Assembly (NCBI RefSeq): GCF_900187455.1
Contig: NZ_FYDX01000009.1
Coordinates: forward strand, 186,001 to 250,000
Direction of reading: 5' to 3'
DNA: 64,000 nucleotides
From: Pseudomonas sp. Irchel 3E13
Lineage (GTDB): Bacteria > Pseudomonadota > Gammaproteobacteria > Pseudomonadales > Pseudomonadaceae
The position numbers and the translations under genes are program-made. Shown here piece by piece: positions 17,696 through 27,521 of this stretch. The notes beneath the pieces were generated by a model that had not been told where the DNA came from, did no database searches, and was given only the letters and a program-made list of their open reading frames with translations. The stretch's first letter is position 1, and each line of letters starts with the position of its first letter.

Positions 17696-19825
17696 GTGGA
17701 TCGCACTCAGTTAATCAACAGCGCGCGGAGCAATCTCAGCGGCCTGGGCAAGGGCAACCTCGGGGTGCCGGTGCTGCTGCTGATCATGCTGGCAATGATG
17801 ATGTTGCCGATCCCGCCGTTCCTGCTCGACGTGTTCTTCACCTTCAACATCGCGTTGTCCATCGTCGTCCTGCTGGTCTGCGTGTACGCCCTGCGTCCAC
17901 TGGACTTCGCCGCGTTCCCGACCATCCTGCTGGTGGCGACGTTGCTGCGTCTGGCGCTGAACGTGGCGTCCACCCGGGTCGTGCTGCTCCACGGTCATGA
18001 CGGCCACGCCGCCGCCGGTAAGGTGATCCAGGCCTTCGGTGATGTGGTCATCGGCGGCAACTACGTGGTCGGTATCGTGGTCTTCGCGATCCTGATGATC
18101 ATCAACTTCGTCGTGGTGACCAAGGGTGCCGGCCGTATCTCCGAGGTGAGCGCGCGTTTCACCCTCGATGCGATGCCCGGCAAGCAGATGGCCATCGACG
18201 CCGACCTCAACGCCGGCCTGATCGACCAGAACCAGGCCAAGTCCCGTCGCGCCGAAGTGGCCCAGGAAGCCGAGTTCTACGGCTCCATGGACGGTGCGAG
18301 CAAGTTCGTCCGCGGTGACGCCATCGCCGGCCTGCTGATCCTGTTCATCAACCTGATCGGCGGCATGGCCATCGGTATGGTCCAGCACGGCATGACCTTC
18401 GGTGACGCCGGCAGGGTCTACGCCCTGCTGACCATCGGTGACGGTTTGGTGGCGCAATTGCCATCGCTGCTGCTGTCCACCGCCGCGGCAATCATGGTGA
18501 CCCGTGCTTCCGGTTCGGAAGACATGGGCAAGCAGATCAACCGGCAGATGTTCGATTCGCCGAAGGCGCTGGCGGTGTCCGCCGCGATCATGATCGTCAT
18601 GGGCCTGGTGCCGGGCATGCCGCACGTGGCCTTCCTCAGCCTCGGCGTCATGGCCGGTGGTGGCGCCTACCTGGTGTGGAAGAAGCAGAACCAGGTCAAG
18701 GTCAAGGCCGCCCAGGAAGTCCAGCGTCAGCAAGACCTGCTGCCGTCGCCACAGCGCGCCGCCGACACCAAGGAGCTGGGCTGGGACGACGTGACCCCGA
18801 TCGACATGATCGGCCTGGAAGTGGGTTACCGGCTGATTCCGCTGGTGGACCGCAACCAGGGCGGGCAATTGCTGGCGCGGATCAAGGGCGTGCGCAAGAA
18901 GCTGTCCCAGGACCTGGGCTTCCTCATGCCCACCGTGCACATCCGCGACAACCTCGACCTGGCGCCGAGCACCTACCGCCTTACCCTGATGGGGGTGATT
19001 CTGGCCGAGGCGGAGATTTACCCGGAGCGGGAAATGGCGATCAACCCGGGGCAGGTGTTCGGCACCCTCAACGGTATCGCCGCGCGCGACCCGGCGTTCG
19101 GCCTGGAGGCGGTGTGGATCGACGTCAGTCAGCGCGGCCAGGCGCAGTCGCTGGGCTACACCGTGGTGGACGCCAGCACGGTGGTCGCCACCCACCTCAA
19201 CCAGATTCTCTACAAGCATTGCCATGAGCTGATCGGCCACGAAGAGGTCCAGCAACTGTTGCAGGTGCTGGCCAAGGGCTCGCCGAAACTGGCCGAGGAA
19301 ATCGTGCCCGGCGTGCTGCCGTTGTCGGGGCTGCTCAAGGTGCTGCAGGCGCTGCTCTCGGAACAGGTTCCTGTCAGGGATATCCGTACGATCGCCGAGG
19401 CAATCGCGAACAACGCCAGCAAGAGTCAAGATACCGCCGCATTGGTCGCCGCAGTCCGCGTCGGATTGTGTCGCGCTATCGTGCAAAGCATTGTCGGGAC
19501 TGAGTCCGAGCTTCCTGTGATCACCCTTGAACCAAGGTTGGAACAGATTTTGCTCAATAGTCTGCAAAGGGCCGGGCAAGGTCAGGAAGACGGTGTTCTT
19601 CTTGAGCCAAGCATGGCTGAAAAGCTTCAGCGTTCGTTGATCGAGGCAGCCCAGCGTCAGGAGATGCAGGGGCAGCCGGCCATCCTGCTGGTTGCGGGAC
19701 CGATCCGGGCCATGCTGTCGCGCTTCGGTCGCCTGGCTGTACCGAATTTGCATGTTTTGGCGTATCAGGAAATACCTGACAACAAGCAAGTCACCATCGT
19801 TGCCACAGTAGGCCCCAACGGCTGA
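17696..19825 (+). CDS. flhA: Flagellar export protein FlhA
   Basis: 709 residues. The N-terminal half has about eight membrane helices and the FHIPEP signature region (ISEVSARFTLDAMPGKQMAI). The C-terminal cytoplasmic half forms the ring that receives chaperone-substrate complexes. GTG start supported by TGAGGA at 17683-17688. It begins the flhA-flhF-fleN-fliA unit. Confidence 0.97.
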   Translation: MDRTQLINSARSNLSGLGKGNLGVPVLLLIMLAMMMLPIPPFLLDVFFTFNIALSIVVLLVCVYALRPLDFAAFPTILLVATLLRLALNVASTRVVLLHGHDGHAAAGKVIQAFGDVVIGGNYVVGIVVFAILMIINFVVVTKGAGRISEVSARFTLDAMPGKQMAIDADLNAGLIDQNQAKSRRAEVAQEAEFYGSMDGASKFVRGDAIAGLLILFINLIGGMAIGMVQHGMTFGDAGRVYALLTIGDGLVAQLPSLLLSTAAAIMVTRASGSEDMGKQINRQMFDSPKALAVSAAIMIVMGLVPGMPHVAFLSLGVMAGGGAYLVWKKQNQVKVKAAQEVQRQQDLLPSPQRAADTKELGWDDVTPIDMIGLEVGYRLIPLVDRNQGGQLLARIKGVRKKLSQDLGFLMPTVHIRDNLDLAPSTYRLTLMGVILAEAEIYPEREMAINPGQVFGTLNGIAARDPAFGLEAVWIDVSQRGQAQSLGYTVVDASTVVATHLNQILYKHCHELIGHEEVQQLLQVLAKGSPKLAEEIVPGVLPLSGLLKVLQALLSEQVPVRDIRTIAEAIANNASKSQDTAALVAAVRVGLCRAIVQSIVGTESELPVITLEPRLEQILLNSLQRAGQGQEDGVLLEPSMAEKLQRSLIEAAQRQEMQGQPAILLVAGPIRAMLSRFGRLAVPNLHVLAYQEIPDNKQVTIVATVGPNG

Positions 19826-19836
19826 GGTAGTGGGTT

Positions 19837-21150
19837 ATGCAAGTTAAGCGTTTTTTCGCCGCCGATATGCGTCAAGCCATGAAGCTGGTTCGTGATGAGC
19901 TGGGGGCTGATGCCGCCATCATCGGCAACCGACGGATTGCTGGCGGTGTCGAGCTGACGGCTGCGCTGGACTACAAGCTGTCTGCCCTGTCGCCGCGGGT
20001 GCCGAACGTCGAGCTGGAAGACGAACTGCGCAAGACCCAATCGCGCATCGCTACCGCCCAGGCCGAGCTGACCACCCGCAACGAAAGCGACACGGGCAAC
20101 CGCCAGTTGTTCGCCGGCCTGCCGCTGACCGCCTCCGAGCCGCTGGTCGAGTCCCGCGCCGCAGAGCTGCCACCGGCGCCTGTCGCACCGGTCGCCGCGC
20201 CGATCGATCAGCGCCTGTTCGACACGATGCGTTCCGAACTGTCCGGCCTGCGCGAACTGCTGGAAGTCCAGCTCGGCTCGCTGGCCTGGACCCAACTGCA
20301 AGGCAGCAAGCCGCACCAGGCCAACCTCTGGCGCCGTCTGCAGCGGATCGGCCTGTCCGGCCCGCTGTCGCGCGACCTGCTCAACCTGACCGTCGATATC
20401 GAAGACCCGCGCCACGGCTGGCGGATGCTGCTCGCTCACCTGGCGCGCATGATCCATGTGCCGGAAGTCGAGCCGATCGAAGAGGGCGGGGTGATTGCCA
20501 TGGTCGGCCCGGCCGGCATGGGCAAGACCACCACCCTGGCCAAGCTGGCTGCGCGTTACGTGCTCAAGTACGGCGCGCAGAACCTGGCGCTGGTCAGCAT
20601 GGACAGTTTCCGTATTGGTGCCCAGGAGCAGCTCAAGACGCTCGGGCGCATCCTCAACGTTTCGGTAACCCACGTCGATCCTGGCCAGTCCCTGGCCCAG
20701 GCGCTGGAACCGTTGCTGCGCAAGCGCGTGGTGCTGATCGATACCGCCGGCCTGCAGGCCAGCGATCCGGCCCTGCGCATGCAGCTTGAAACACTGGCCG
20801 GGCGCGGTATCCACGCCCGGAACTATCTGGTGCTGGCAACGACCAGCCAGAAGCAGGTGCTGACCGCCGCCTACCACAGCTACAAACGCTGCGGCCTGGC
20901 CGGTTGCATCCTGACCAAACTCGATGAAACCGCCAGCTTGGGCGAAGTCCTGAGCCTGGCCATCAGTCACGAATTGCCAGTGGCCTATCTCACCGATGGC
21001 CCGCGCATTCCTGACGACCTGCACCTGCCGCGCCGTCACCAGTTGGTGAGCCGCGCGGTCAGTGTGCAGATGCAGGACGAGCCGAGCGAGGAGGCCATGG
21101 CCGATATGTTCGCCGACCTGTACCACAGTGACGGCAAACGCGTCGGCTGA
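19837..21150 (+). CDS. flhF: Polar flagellum placement GTPase FlhF
   Basis: 437 residues, SRP-type GTPase. The N-terminal basic region starts MQVKRFFAADMRQAMKLVR. The N and G domains carry Walker A GPAGMGKT (224-231), DSFRIGAQEQL, LIDTAGL and TKLDETASLG. FlhF sets the polar site of flagellum assembly and works against FleN, encoded next. Confidence 0.95.
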   Translation: MQVKRFFAADMRQAMKLVRDELGADAAIIGNRRIAGGVELTAALDYKLSALSPRVPNVELEDELRKTQSRIATAQAELTTRNESDTGNRQLFAGLPLTASEPLVESRAAELPPAPVAPVAAPIDQRLFDTMRSELSGLRELLEVQLGSLAWTQLQGSKPHQANLWRRLQRIGLSGPLSRDLLNLTVDIEDPRHGWRMLLAHLARMIHVPEVEPIEEGGVIAMVGPAGMGKTTTLAKLAARYVLKYGAQNLALVSMDSFRIGAQEQLKTLGRILNVSVTHVDPGQSLAQALEPLLRKRVVLIDTAGLQASDPALRMQLETLAGRGIHARNYLVLATTSQKQVLTAAYHSYKRCGLAGCILTKLDETASLGEVLSLAISHELPVAYLTDGPRIPDDLHLPRRHQLVSRAVSVQMQDEPSEEAMADMFADLYHSDGKRVG

Positions 21151-21270
21151 GGTGGATATGTTTCAGTTGCAAAGTACCTACATCACAGGGTCTGCCGGGC
21201 ATTTTTCAGTTGTTCCAGGGGCAGCCAGTCATGTGGCCTCGGTCTAAGCAAGACAAGGTAAAGAACAAAT

Positions 21271-22104
21271 ATGGGTAGCATGCATCCCGTACAGGTGATC
21301 GCCGTGACCGGCGGCAAAGGTGGCGTCGGCAAGACCAACGTGTCAGTGAATCTGTCGCTGGCGCTGGCCGAACTCGGCCGTCGCGTCATGCTGTTGGACG
21401 CCGACCTTGGCCTGGCCAATGTCGACGTACTGCTCGGGCTCACCCCCAAACGCACCCTGGCTGATGTCATCGAAGGCCGCTGCGAGCTGCGCGATGTGCT
21501 CCTGCAGGGGCCTGGCGGCGTGCGCATCGTGCCGGCCGCTTCCGGTACCCAGAGCATGGTGCACCTGGGGCCTGCCCAGCACGCCGGCCTGATCCAGGCA
21601 TTCAGCGAGATCGGCGACAACCTCGACGTGCTGGTGATCGACACCGCTGCGGGGATTGGCGAGTCGGTGGTCAGCTTTGTCCGCGCCGCCCAGGAAGTAC
21701 TCCTGGTGGTCTGCGACGAGCCGACGTCGATCACCGACGCCTACGCCCTGATCAAGCTGCTCAACCGTGATTACGGCATGAACCGTTTCCGCGTTCTGGC
21801 GAACATGGCGCAGAGCCCGCAGGAAGGTCGCAATCTGTTCGCCAAGTTGACCAAGGTCACGGATCGCTTCCTGGATGTGGCCCTACAATACGTCGGGGCC
21901 GTGCCCTACGACGAGTGTGTGCGCAAGGCTGTGCAGAAGCAGCGAGCGGTCTATGAAGCCTTTCCGCGTTCCAAGTGCGCGCTGGCGTTCAAGGCGATCG
22001 CCCAGAAGGTCGATAGCTGGCCGCTGCCAGCCAACCCGCGCGGGCACCTGGAGTTCTTTGTCGAGCGTCTGGTGCAGCCTACCAGCGCGGGTCCTGTGCT
22101 ATGA
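21271..22104 (+). CDS. fleN: Flagellar number regulator FleN (MinD-like ATPase)
   Basis: 277 residues with the deviant Walker A GGKGGVGKT (14-22) and MinD-type motifs (LLDADLGLANVD; DTAAGIG). FleN (FlhG) restrains the master activator FleQ and so keeps flagellar number low. MGSMHPVQVI at 21271 matches the known FleN N-terminus; ATG 21280 is a possible alternative. Its end overlaps fliA by 4 bases. Confidence 0.94.
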   Translation: MGSMHPVQVIAVTGGKGGVGKTNVSVNLSLALAELGRRVMLLDADLGLANVDVLLGLTPKRTLADVIEGRCELRDVLLQGPGGVRIVPAASGTQSMVHLGPAQHAGLIQAFSEIGDNLDVLVIDTAAGIGESVVSFVRAAQEVLLVVCDEPTSITDAYALIKLLNRDYGMNRFRVLANMAQSPQEGRNLFAKLTKVTDRFLDVALQYVGAVPYDECVRKAVQKQRAVYEAFPRSKCALAFKAIAQKVDSWPLPANPRGHLEFFVERLVQPTSAGPVL

Positions 22105-22841
22105 GCGCGAGCGGTTATCGGATGTACAGCAAGGCCTCGCGTGACGCCCAGTACGAACTGATCGAGCGTTATGCGCCGTTGGTCAAGCGTATCGCCTACC
22201 ACCTGCTGGCGCGGTTGCCGGCCAGCGTGCAGGTGGAAGACCTGATCCAGGCCGGGATGATCGGCCTGCTCGAAGTCTCCAACAAATACGATTCGAGCAA
22301 GGGCGCCAGTTTCGAGACCTACGCTGGCATCCGCATCCGCGGCGCCATGCTCGATGAAGTACGCAAGGGTGACTGGGCGCCGCGTTCGGTACACCGCAAT
22401 ACCCGCATGGTAAGCGACGCGATTCGCGCAATTGAGGCAAAAACCGGTCGTGACGCTAAAGATCACGAGGTTGCTGCCGAACTTCAATTGAGTCTCGATG
22501 ATTACTACGGGATTTTGAACGATACCTTGGGCAGCCGCCTGTTCAGTTTCGACGACCTGTTGCAGGACGGCGAACATGAAGGCCTGCACGAGGACGGTGC
22601 CAGTGCCCAGCTCGAGCCTTCGCGCGATCTGGAAGACGAGCGCTTTCAGGCAGCCTTGGCCGATGCCATCGCCAACCTGCCTGAACGTGAACGCCTGGTG
22701 TTGGCGCTGTACTACGACGAAGAGCTGAACCTCAAGGAAATCGGTGAGGTCCTGGGGGTCAGCGAGTCGCGCGTCAGCCAGTTGCATAGCCAGTGTGCGG
22801 CGCGTCTGCGCAGCCGGCTGGGGGAATGGCGGGCGCGTTGA
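22101..22841 (+). CDS. fliA: Flagellar sigma factor FliA (sigma-28)
   Basis: 246 residues. Region 2 (VEDLIQAGMIGLLEVSNKYD, FETYAGIRIRGAMLDEVRK), region 3 and region 4 (LKEIGEVLGVSESRVSQLHS) are all present. Directs late flagellar and chemotaxis genes and is held by FlgM until hook completion. The HsbA module at 8192-10582 acts on this same step. Starts within fleN (ATGA overlap). Confidence 0.97.
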   Translation: MSASGYRMYSKASRDAQYELIERYAPLVKRIAYHLLARLPASVQVEDLIQAGMIGLLEVSNKYDSSKGASFETYAGIRIRGAMLDEVRKGDWAPRSVHRNTRMVSDAIRAIEAKTGRDAKDHEVAAELQLSLDDYYGILNDTLGSRLFSFDDLLQDGEHEGLHEDGASAQLEPSRDLEDERFQAALADAIANLPERERLVLALYYDEELNLKEIGEVLGVSESRVSQLHSQCAARLRSRLGEWRAR

Positions 22842-22887
22842 GCACAGCTTCGATGCAGTCGTAATACCGTGGTGCCGGAATTGATTG

Positions 22888-22913
22888 AACGCGCGTTCAG
22901 CGCTGAGCGCGTT
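22888..22913 (+). other. Near-palindromic 26-base element before cheY
   Basis: Arms AACGCGC (22888-22894) and GCGCGTT (22907-22913) flank an inner perfect palindrome TCAGCGCTGA (22897-22906). There is no T run after it, so it is not a standard terminator. It lies 21 bases before the cheY start and could be an operator or an mRNA hairpin. Confidence 0.5.
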
Positions 22914-22934
22914 AAAGACTGCTTGGAGGTCTAA

Positions 22935-23321
22935 TTGAACAAAGAAATGAAAATCCTCATCGTTGACGATTTTTCGACGATGCGGCGGATCATCAAGAAC
23001 CTGTTGCGTGACCTGGGCTTCACCAACACGCATGAGGCCGACGACGGCAACACCGCGCTGCCCATGCTCGAAAGCAACAACTTCGACTTCCTGGTGACCG
23101 ACTGGAACATGCCTGGCATGTCCGGTATTGACCTGCTGCGCAAAGTCCGCGCGGACGAGCGTCTGAAACACTTGCCTGTGCTGATGGTGACCGCCGAAGC
23201 CAAGCGCGAACAGATCATCGAAGCTGCCCAGGCCGGCGTTAACGGCTATGTGGTCAAGCCTTTCACTGCCCAGGTGCTGAAAGAAAAAATCGAGAAGATC
23301 TTCGAGCGCGTCAATAGCTGA
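22935..23321 (+). CDS. cheY: Chemotaxis response regulator CheY
   Basis: 128 residues from TTG at 22935, which sits five bases after GGAGG (22925-22929). ATG at 22947 would give the 124-residue form but with 17-base spacing. Receiver residues are D11, D12, phosphoacceptor D56, T86 and K108 (TTG numbering). Phospho-CheY binds FliM/FliN to reverse the motor. First gene of the cheYZAB-mot cluster. Confidence 0.96.
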   Translation: MNKEMKILIVDDFSTMRRIIKNLLRDLGFTNTHEADDGNTALPMLESNNFDFLVTDWNMPGMSGIDLLRKVRADERLKHLPVLMVTAEAKREQIIEAAQAGVNGYVVKPFTAQVLKEKIEKIFERVNS

Positions 23322-23339
23322 TGTACGCACGGGGGCGCT

Positions 23340-24128
23340 ATGGAGCATAAACATTCATCTTTGGACGACTTTGAGTCGACGCTGAAGAAACACGCCCAGG
23401 AGCTGGTGAAAAGCCTCGAACGAGGCAATTTCGGCGACGCGGTGCAACTGATCCATCAGCTGAACCAGACCCGTGACCGCGGCCTGTATCAGGAAGTCGG
23501 CAAGCTCACGCGAGAGCTGCACAGTGCGATCGTCAGTTTCCAGATCGATCCGCACATGCCGCAGGCCGAGGAAGTTTCGCAAATCACCGACGCCACCGAG
23601 CGCTTGTCCTATGTGGTCAAGCTGACCGAGGCGGCGGCGAACCGCACGATGGACCTGGTCGAGCAGGGTACGCCCGTGCTCCACGATCTCACCAACGAAG
23701 CCCGTGAACTGCACGACGACTGGCAGCGCTTCATGCGCCGCGAAGTTGCGGCGCCGGAGTTTCGTGAGCTGGTCCAGCGTGTCGACAGGTTTCTGGCGCG
23801 CAGCGCCGAGGGTACCCACACCGTAACCGGGTACCTCAACGATATTCTCCTGGCACAGGACTATCAGGATCTGACCGGCCAGGTGATCAAGCGGGTGACC
23901 TCGTTGGTCACCGAAGTCGAAAGCAATCTGCTCAAGCTCGTACTGATGGCCAGTCAGGTCGACCGCTTCGCCGGTATCGAACATGACCACCAGCAGCTTC
24001 GTGCCGAGCAAGACCAAGATAAACATCCGACCCGGGGTGAAGGACCGCAAATTCATGCCGATAAACGTGAAGATGTCGTGTCCGGCCAGGACGATGTCGA
24101 TGATCTGCTGTCCAGCCTGGGTTTTTAG
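23340..24128 (+). CDS. cheZ: CheY phosphatase CheZ
   Basis: 262 residues, mostly helical. The catalytic segment AQDYQDLTGQVI places the conserved Asp and Gln at D177 and Q181. The C-terminal peptide DDVDDLLSSLGF (251-262) is the known CheY-docking tail. Dephosphorylates CheY-P. Starts 18 bases after cheY. Confidence 0.96.
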   Translation: MEHKHSSLDDFESTLKKHAQELVKSLERGNFGDAVQLIHQLNQTRDRGLYQEVGKLTRELHSAIVSFQIDPHMPQAEEVSQITDATERLSYVVKLTEAAANRTMDLVEQGTPVLHDLTNEARELHDDWQRFMRREVAAPEFRELVQRVDRFLARSAEGTHTVTGYLNDILLAQDYQDLTGQVIKRVTSLVTEVESNLLKLVLMASQVDRFAGIEHDHQQLRAEQDQDKHPTRGEGPQIHADKREDVVSGQDDVDDLLSSLGF

Positions 24129-24140
24129 GGAGCACGTTTG

Positions 24141-26357
24141 ATGAGCTTCGGCGCCGATGAAGAAATCCTTCAGGATTTCCTGGTAGAGGCCGGCGAAATT
24201 CTTGAGCAACTGTCCGAGCAACTGGTCGAGCTGGAAAGCCGCCCGGATGATTCCGACCTGCTCAATGCGATCTTTCGCGGTTTTCACACTGTAAAAGGGG
24301 GCGCCGGCTTCCTCCAGCTCCATGAGCTGGTGGAGTGCTGCCACATCGCCGAAAACGTATTCGACATCCTGCGCAAGGGAGAGCGTCGGGTCGATTCCGA
24401 ACTGATGGACGTGGTCCTGGAGGCACTGGATACCGTCAACAGCATGTTCGGTCAGGTTCGCGAGCGTACCGACGTCACCCCGGCCACGCCTGAGCTGCTG
24501 GGCGCCCTGGCGCGTCTGGCCGAGCCGGGCGGTGCCGCTGCTCCGGCAGAGGCTGAGCCTGTGGCCGAAGCGGCGCCTGAAGTGGCCGCCGTTTCCGGTG
24601 ACATCACCGACAGTGAGTTCGAGCAACTGCTCGATTCGCTGGGTGCGGTCAAGGAAGAGGCCGAAGCGGCTGCTGCCAGCGACGAAATCACCGACGCCGA
24701 GTTCGAATCCCTGCTCGACCAGTTGCACGGTAAAGGCCAGTTCGCTGCCGACAGCCTGCCAAGCGCCGCCGCGTCAGCGCCGGTCGCCGAAGTGGCGGGT
24801 GCCGCCAGCGACGAAATCACCGATGCCGAATTCGAAGCGCTGCTCGACCAACTCCATGGCAAGGGCTCCTTCGCCGTAGACGCATTGCCAGGTGCCGTGG
24901 CCGCCGCGCCAGAAGCCAGCGAGCCCGCCGTGGCTGCCGGTGGCTCGGGCGACCACATCACCGAGCACGAATTCGAAGCACTGCTCGATGAGTTGCACGG
25001 CAAAGGCAAGTTCGTGCCTGACAGCGTGAGCGCCGCCGCGCCGGCCGTTGCAGTCGCCGCCAAGCCGGCAGCCAAACCTGCCGCCGCCGCGCCTGCCGCT
25101 GCCGCCAAACCTGCCGCGCCTGCGCCGGCACGTCAGGCCGCTCCGGCTGCTGCCCCTGCTGCCGCTGACAAGCATCCGGCCAACGAGACGGAAACCACCG
25201 TGCGGGTCGATACCGCGCGGCTGGACGAAATCATGAACATGGTGGGCGAACTGGTGCTGGTGCGTAACCGCCTGGTCCGCCTGGGCCTGAACAGCGGCGA
25301 CGAGGCCATGTCCAAGGCCGTGTCGAACCTCGACGTGGTCACCGCCGACCTGCAGACCGCGGTCATGAAGACCCGCATGCAGCCGATCAAGAAGGTCTTC
25401 GGGCGCTTCCCGCGCCTGGTTCGCGACCTTGCGCGGCAGCTGAAGAAAGACATCACCCTGGAGCTGGTCGGCGAAGAAACCGACCTCGACAAGAACCTTG
25501 TCGAGGCCCTGGCCGACCCGCTGGTCCACTTGGTGCGCAACGCCGTCGACCATGGTGTCGAAACGCCGGAAGAGCGCGAAGCCTCGGGCAAGTCCCGCGG
25601 TGGCAAGGTGGTGCTGTCGGCCGAGCAGGAAGGTGACCACATCCTTCTCTCGATCTCCGACGACGGCAAGGGCATGGACCCTGGCGTGCTGCGCGCCAAG
25701 GCCGTGGAAAAGGGCCTGATGGACAAGGACGCGGCCGACCGCCTGAGCGAGTCGGACTGCTACAACCTGATCTTCGCCCCGGGCTTCTCGACCAAGACCG
25801 AGATTTCCGACGTGTCCGGCCGCGGCGTCGGCATGGACGTGGTGAAGACCAAGATTGCCCAGCTCAACGGCTCGATCAGCATCTACTCGGCCAAGGGCCA
25901 GGGTTCGAAGATCGTCATCAAGGTGCCGCTGACCCTGGCGATCATGCCGACCCTGATGGTGATGCTGGGCAACCAGGCCTTCGCCTTCCCGCTGGTCAAC
26001 GTCAACGAGATCTTCCACCTCGACCTGTCGCGCACCAACGTGGTCGACGGTCAGGAAGTGGTGATCGTCCGCGACAAAGCGTTGCCATTGTTCTACCTCA
26101 AACGCTGGCTGGTCAGTTCTGCCGCTCATGAAGAGCAGCATGAAGGCCATGTGGTGATCCTTTCGGTGGGCACTCAGCGGATCGGCTTCGTCGTCGATCA
26201 ACTGGTTGGCCAGGAAGAAGTGGTCATCAAGCCGCTGGGCAAGATGCTCCAGGGCACCCCGGGCATGTCGGGCGCGACCATTACCGGTGACGGGCGCATT
26301 GCGCTGATCCTCGACGTCCCGAGCATGCTCAAGCGTTACGCCGCACGGCGAATTTGA
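24141..26357 (+). CDS. cheA: Chemotaxis histidine kinase CheA
   Basis: 738 residues from the ATG at 24141 (GGGAG at 24128-24132). The P1 domain has phospho-accepting H49 (FHTVKGGAGF). A long Ala/Pro-rich linker carries four repeats of the type ITDAEFEALLDQLHGKG at 154-168, 181-199, 224-242 and 271-289. P3 dimerisation (DEIMNMVGELVLVRNRL), P4 ATPase (LVRNAVDHGVE, DDGKGMD, GRGVGMD) and a CheW-like P5 follow. No classical P2 domain is apparent. Passes phosphate to CheY and CheB. Confidence 0.96.
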   Translation: MSFGADEEILQDFLVEAGEILEQLSEQLVELESRPDDSDLLNAIFRGFHTVKGGAGFLQLHELVECCHIAENVFDILRKGERRVDSELMDVVLEALDTVNSMFGQVRERTDVTPATPELLGALARLAEPGGAAAPAEAEPVAEAAPEVAAVSGDITDSEFEQLLDSLGAVKEEAEAAAASDEITDAEFESLLDQLHGKGQFAADSLPSAAASAPVAEVAGAASDEITDAEFEALLDQLHGKGSFAVDALPGAVAAAPEASEPAVAAGGSGDHITEHEFEALLDELHGKGKFVPDSVSAAAPAVAVAAKPAAKPAAAAPAAAAKPAAPAPARQAAPAAAPAAADKHPANETETTVRVDTARLDEIMNMVGELVLVRNRLVRLGLNSGDEAMSKAVSNLDVVTADLQTAVMKTRMQPIKKVFGRFPRLVRDLARQLKKDITLELVGEETDLDKNLVEALADPLVHLVRNAVDHGVETPEEREASGKSRGGKVVLSAEQEGDHILLSISDDGKGMDPGVLRAKAVEKGLMDKDAADRLSESDCYNLIFAPGFSTKTEISDVSGRGVGMDVVKTKIAQLNGSISIYSAKGQGSKIVIKVPLTLAIMPTLMVMLGNQAFAFPLVNVNEIFHLDLSRTNVVDGQEVVIVRDKALPLFYLKRWLVSSAAHEEQHEGHVVILSVGTQRIGFVVDQLVGQEEVVIKPLGKMLQGTPGMSGATITGDGRIALILDVPSMLKRYAARRI
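24600..25007 (+). repeat. Four-copy repeat in the CheA linker coding region
   Basis: Codons 154-168, 181-199, 224-242 and 271-289 of cheA encode variants of (D)ITxxEFExLLDxLHGKG, separated by Ala/Pro-rich spacers of 12 to 28 residues. Copy 1 ends LLDSLGAV, close to the CheZ tail LLSSLGF. Confidence 0.9.
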
Positions 26358-26402
26358 TCCCGGTGGCGCGGCCTCGCGGTCGCGCTACCTAATGGAGTGT
26401 TT

Positions 26403-27521
26403 ATGGCAGTCAAGGTCCTGGTGGTGGATGATTCCGGTTTCTTCCGCCGCCGTGTCTCGGAAATTCTCTCGGCGGACCCGACCATCCAGGTCGTCGGCAC
26501 CGCCACCAATGGCAAGGAAGCGATCGACCAGGCACTGTCGCTCAAACCCGATGTCATCACCATGGACTACGAGATGCCCACCATGGATGGCATCACCGCA
26601 GTTCGCCACATCATGCAGCGCTGCCCGACCCCGGTGCTGATGTTCTCCTCGCTGACCCACGAAGGTGCCCGGGTAACCCTCGATGCGCTGGATGCCGGCG
26701 CCGTCGATTACCTGCCGAAGAACTTCGAAGACATCTCGCGCAACCCGGACAAGGTCAAGCAGATGCTGTGCGAGAAGGTTCACACCATCTCCCGCAGCAA
26801 CCGTCGTTTCAGCAGCTACGCCAGCACGCTGCCGGCGGTGACCACCACTTCTTCCAGCCCGGTGTCGTCCCTCGGCGCCGCCCGCGCCAGTGCGCCGCTG
26901 CCGACCCGTCAGCCGACCCTGGCGCCGGCGGCAAGCAATTCGCCCGCGCCCAAGCGCAAGGCCTACAAACTGCTGGCTATCGGTACCTCCACCGGTGGTC
27001 CGGTCGCGCTGCAGCGGGTGCTGACCCAACTGCCAGCCAATTTCCCGGCGCCGATCGTGCTGATCCAGCACATGCCGGCGGCCTTTACCAAGGCGTTCGC
27101 CGAGCGCCTGGACAAGCTGTGCAAGATCAACGTCAAGGAAGCCGAGGACGGCGACATGCTGCGTCCGGGTCTGGCCCTGTTGGCGCCCGGCGGCAAGCAG
27201 ATGATGGTCGACGGTCGCGGCATGGTGAAAATCCTTCCGGGCGACGAGCGTCTGAACTACAAGCCGTGCGTGGATATCACCTTCGGTTCGGCGGCCAAGT
27301 CCTACGGTGACAAGGTGCTGGCGGTGGTGTTGACCGGCATGGGCGCCGACGGCCGCGAAGGCGCGCGTCTGCTCAAGCAGGGCGGCAGCCAGGTCTGGGC
27401 TCAGGATGAAGCGAGCTGCGTGATCTACGGCATGCCGATGGCGATCGTCAAAGCCAACCTGGCTGACGCGGTCTACGGTCTCGACGACATCGGTCGTCAT
27501 CTGGTTGAGGCGTGCGTCTGA
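26403..27521 (+). CDS. cheB: Chemoreceptor methylesterase CheB
   Basis: 372 residues. Receiver domain (D10, phosphoacceptor D55 in VITMDYEMP), a Ser/Pro-rich linker and the methylesterase domain. The catalytic triad is seen as Ser in [10 protein letters not shown], His in [12 protein letters not shown] and Asp in [11 protein letters not shown]. Demethylates or deamidates chemoreceptors for adaptation. ATG 26403 follows GGAG at 26394-26397; its TGA overlaps motC by one base. Confidence 0.96.
   Translation: MAVKVLVVDDSGFFRRRVSEILSADPTIQVVGTATNGKEAIDQALSLKPDVITMDYEMPTMDGITAVRHIMQRCPTPVLMFSSLTHEGARVTLDALDAGAVDYLPKNFEDISRNPDKVKQMLCEKVHTISRSNRRFSSYASTLPAVTTTSSSPVSSLGAARASAPLPTRQPTLAPAASNSPAPKRKAYKLLAIGTSTGGPVALQRVLTQLPANFPAPIVLIQHMPAAFTKAFAERLDKLCKINVKEAEDGDMLRPGLALLAPGGKQMMVDGRGMVKILPGDERLNYKPCVDITFGSAAKSYGDKVLAVVLTGMGADGREGARLLKQGGSQVWAQDEASCVIYGMPMAIVKANLADAVYGLDDIGRHLVEACV

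Noticed and set aside
17711-19789. Long minus-strand open frame opposite flhA, and similar ones opposite fliF, cheA and gcl
   Set aside because: Composition is typical of antisense reading of high-GC codons; no domains, no ribosome-binding site support.
22842-22934. Search for a FliA (sigma-28) promoter before cheY
   Set aside because: No TAAA/TCAAG-type -35 with a GCCGATAA-like -10 at the right spacing was seen; transcription may come from upstream.
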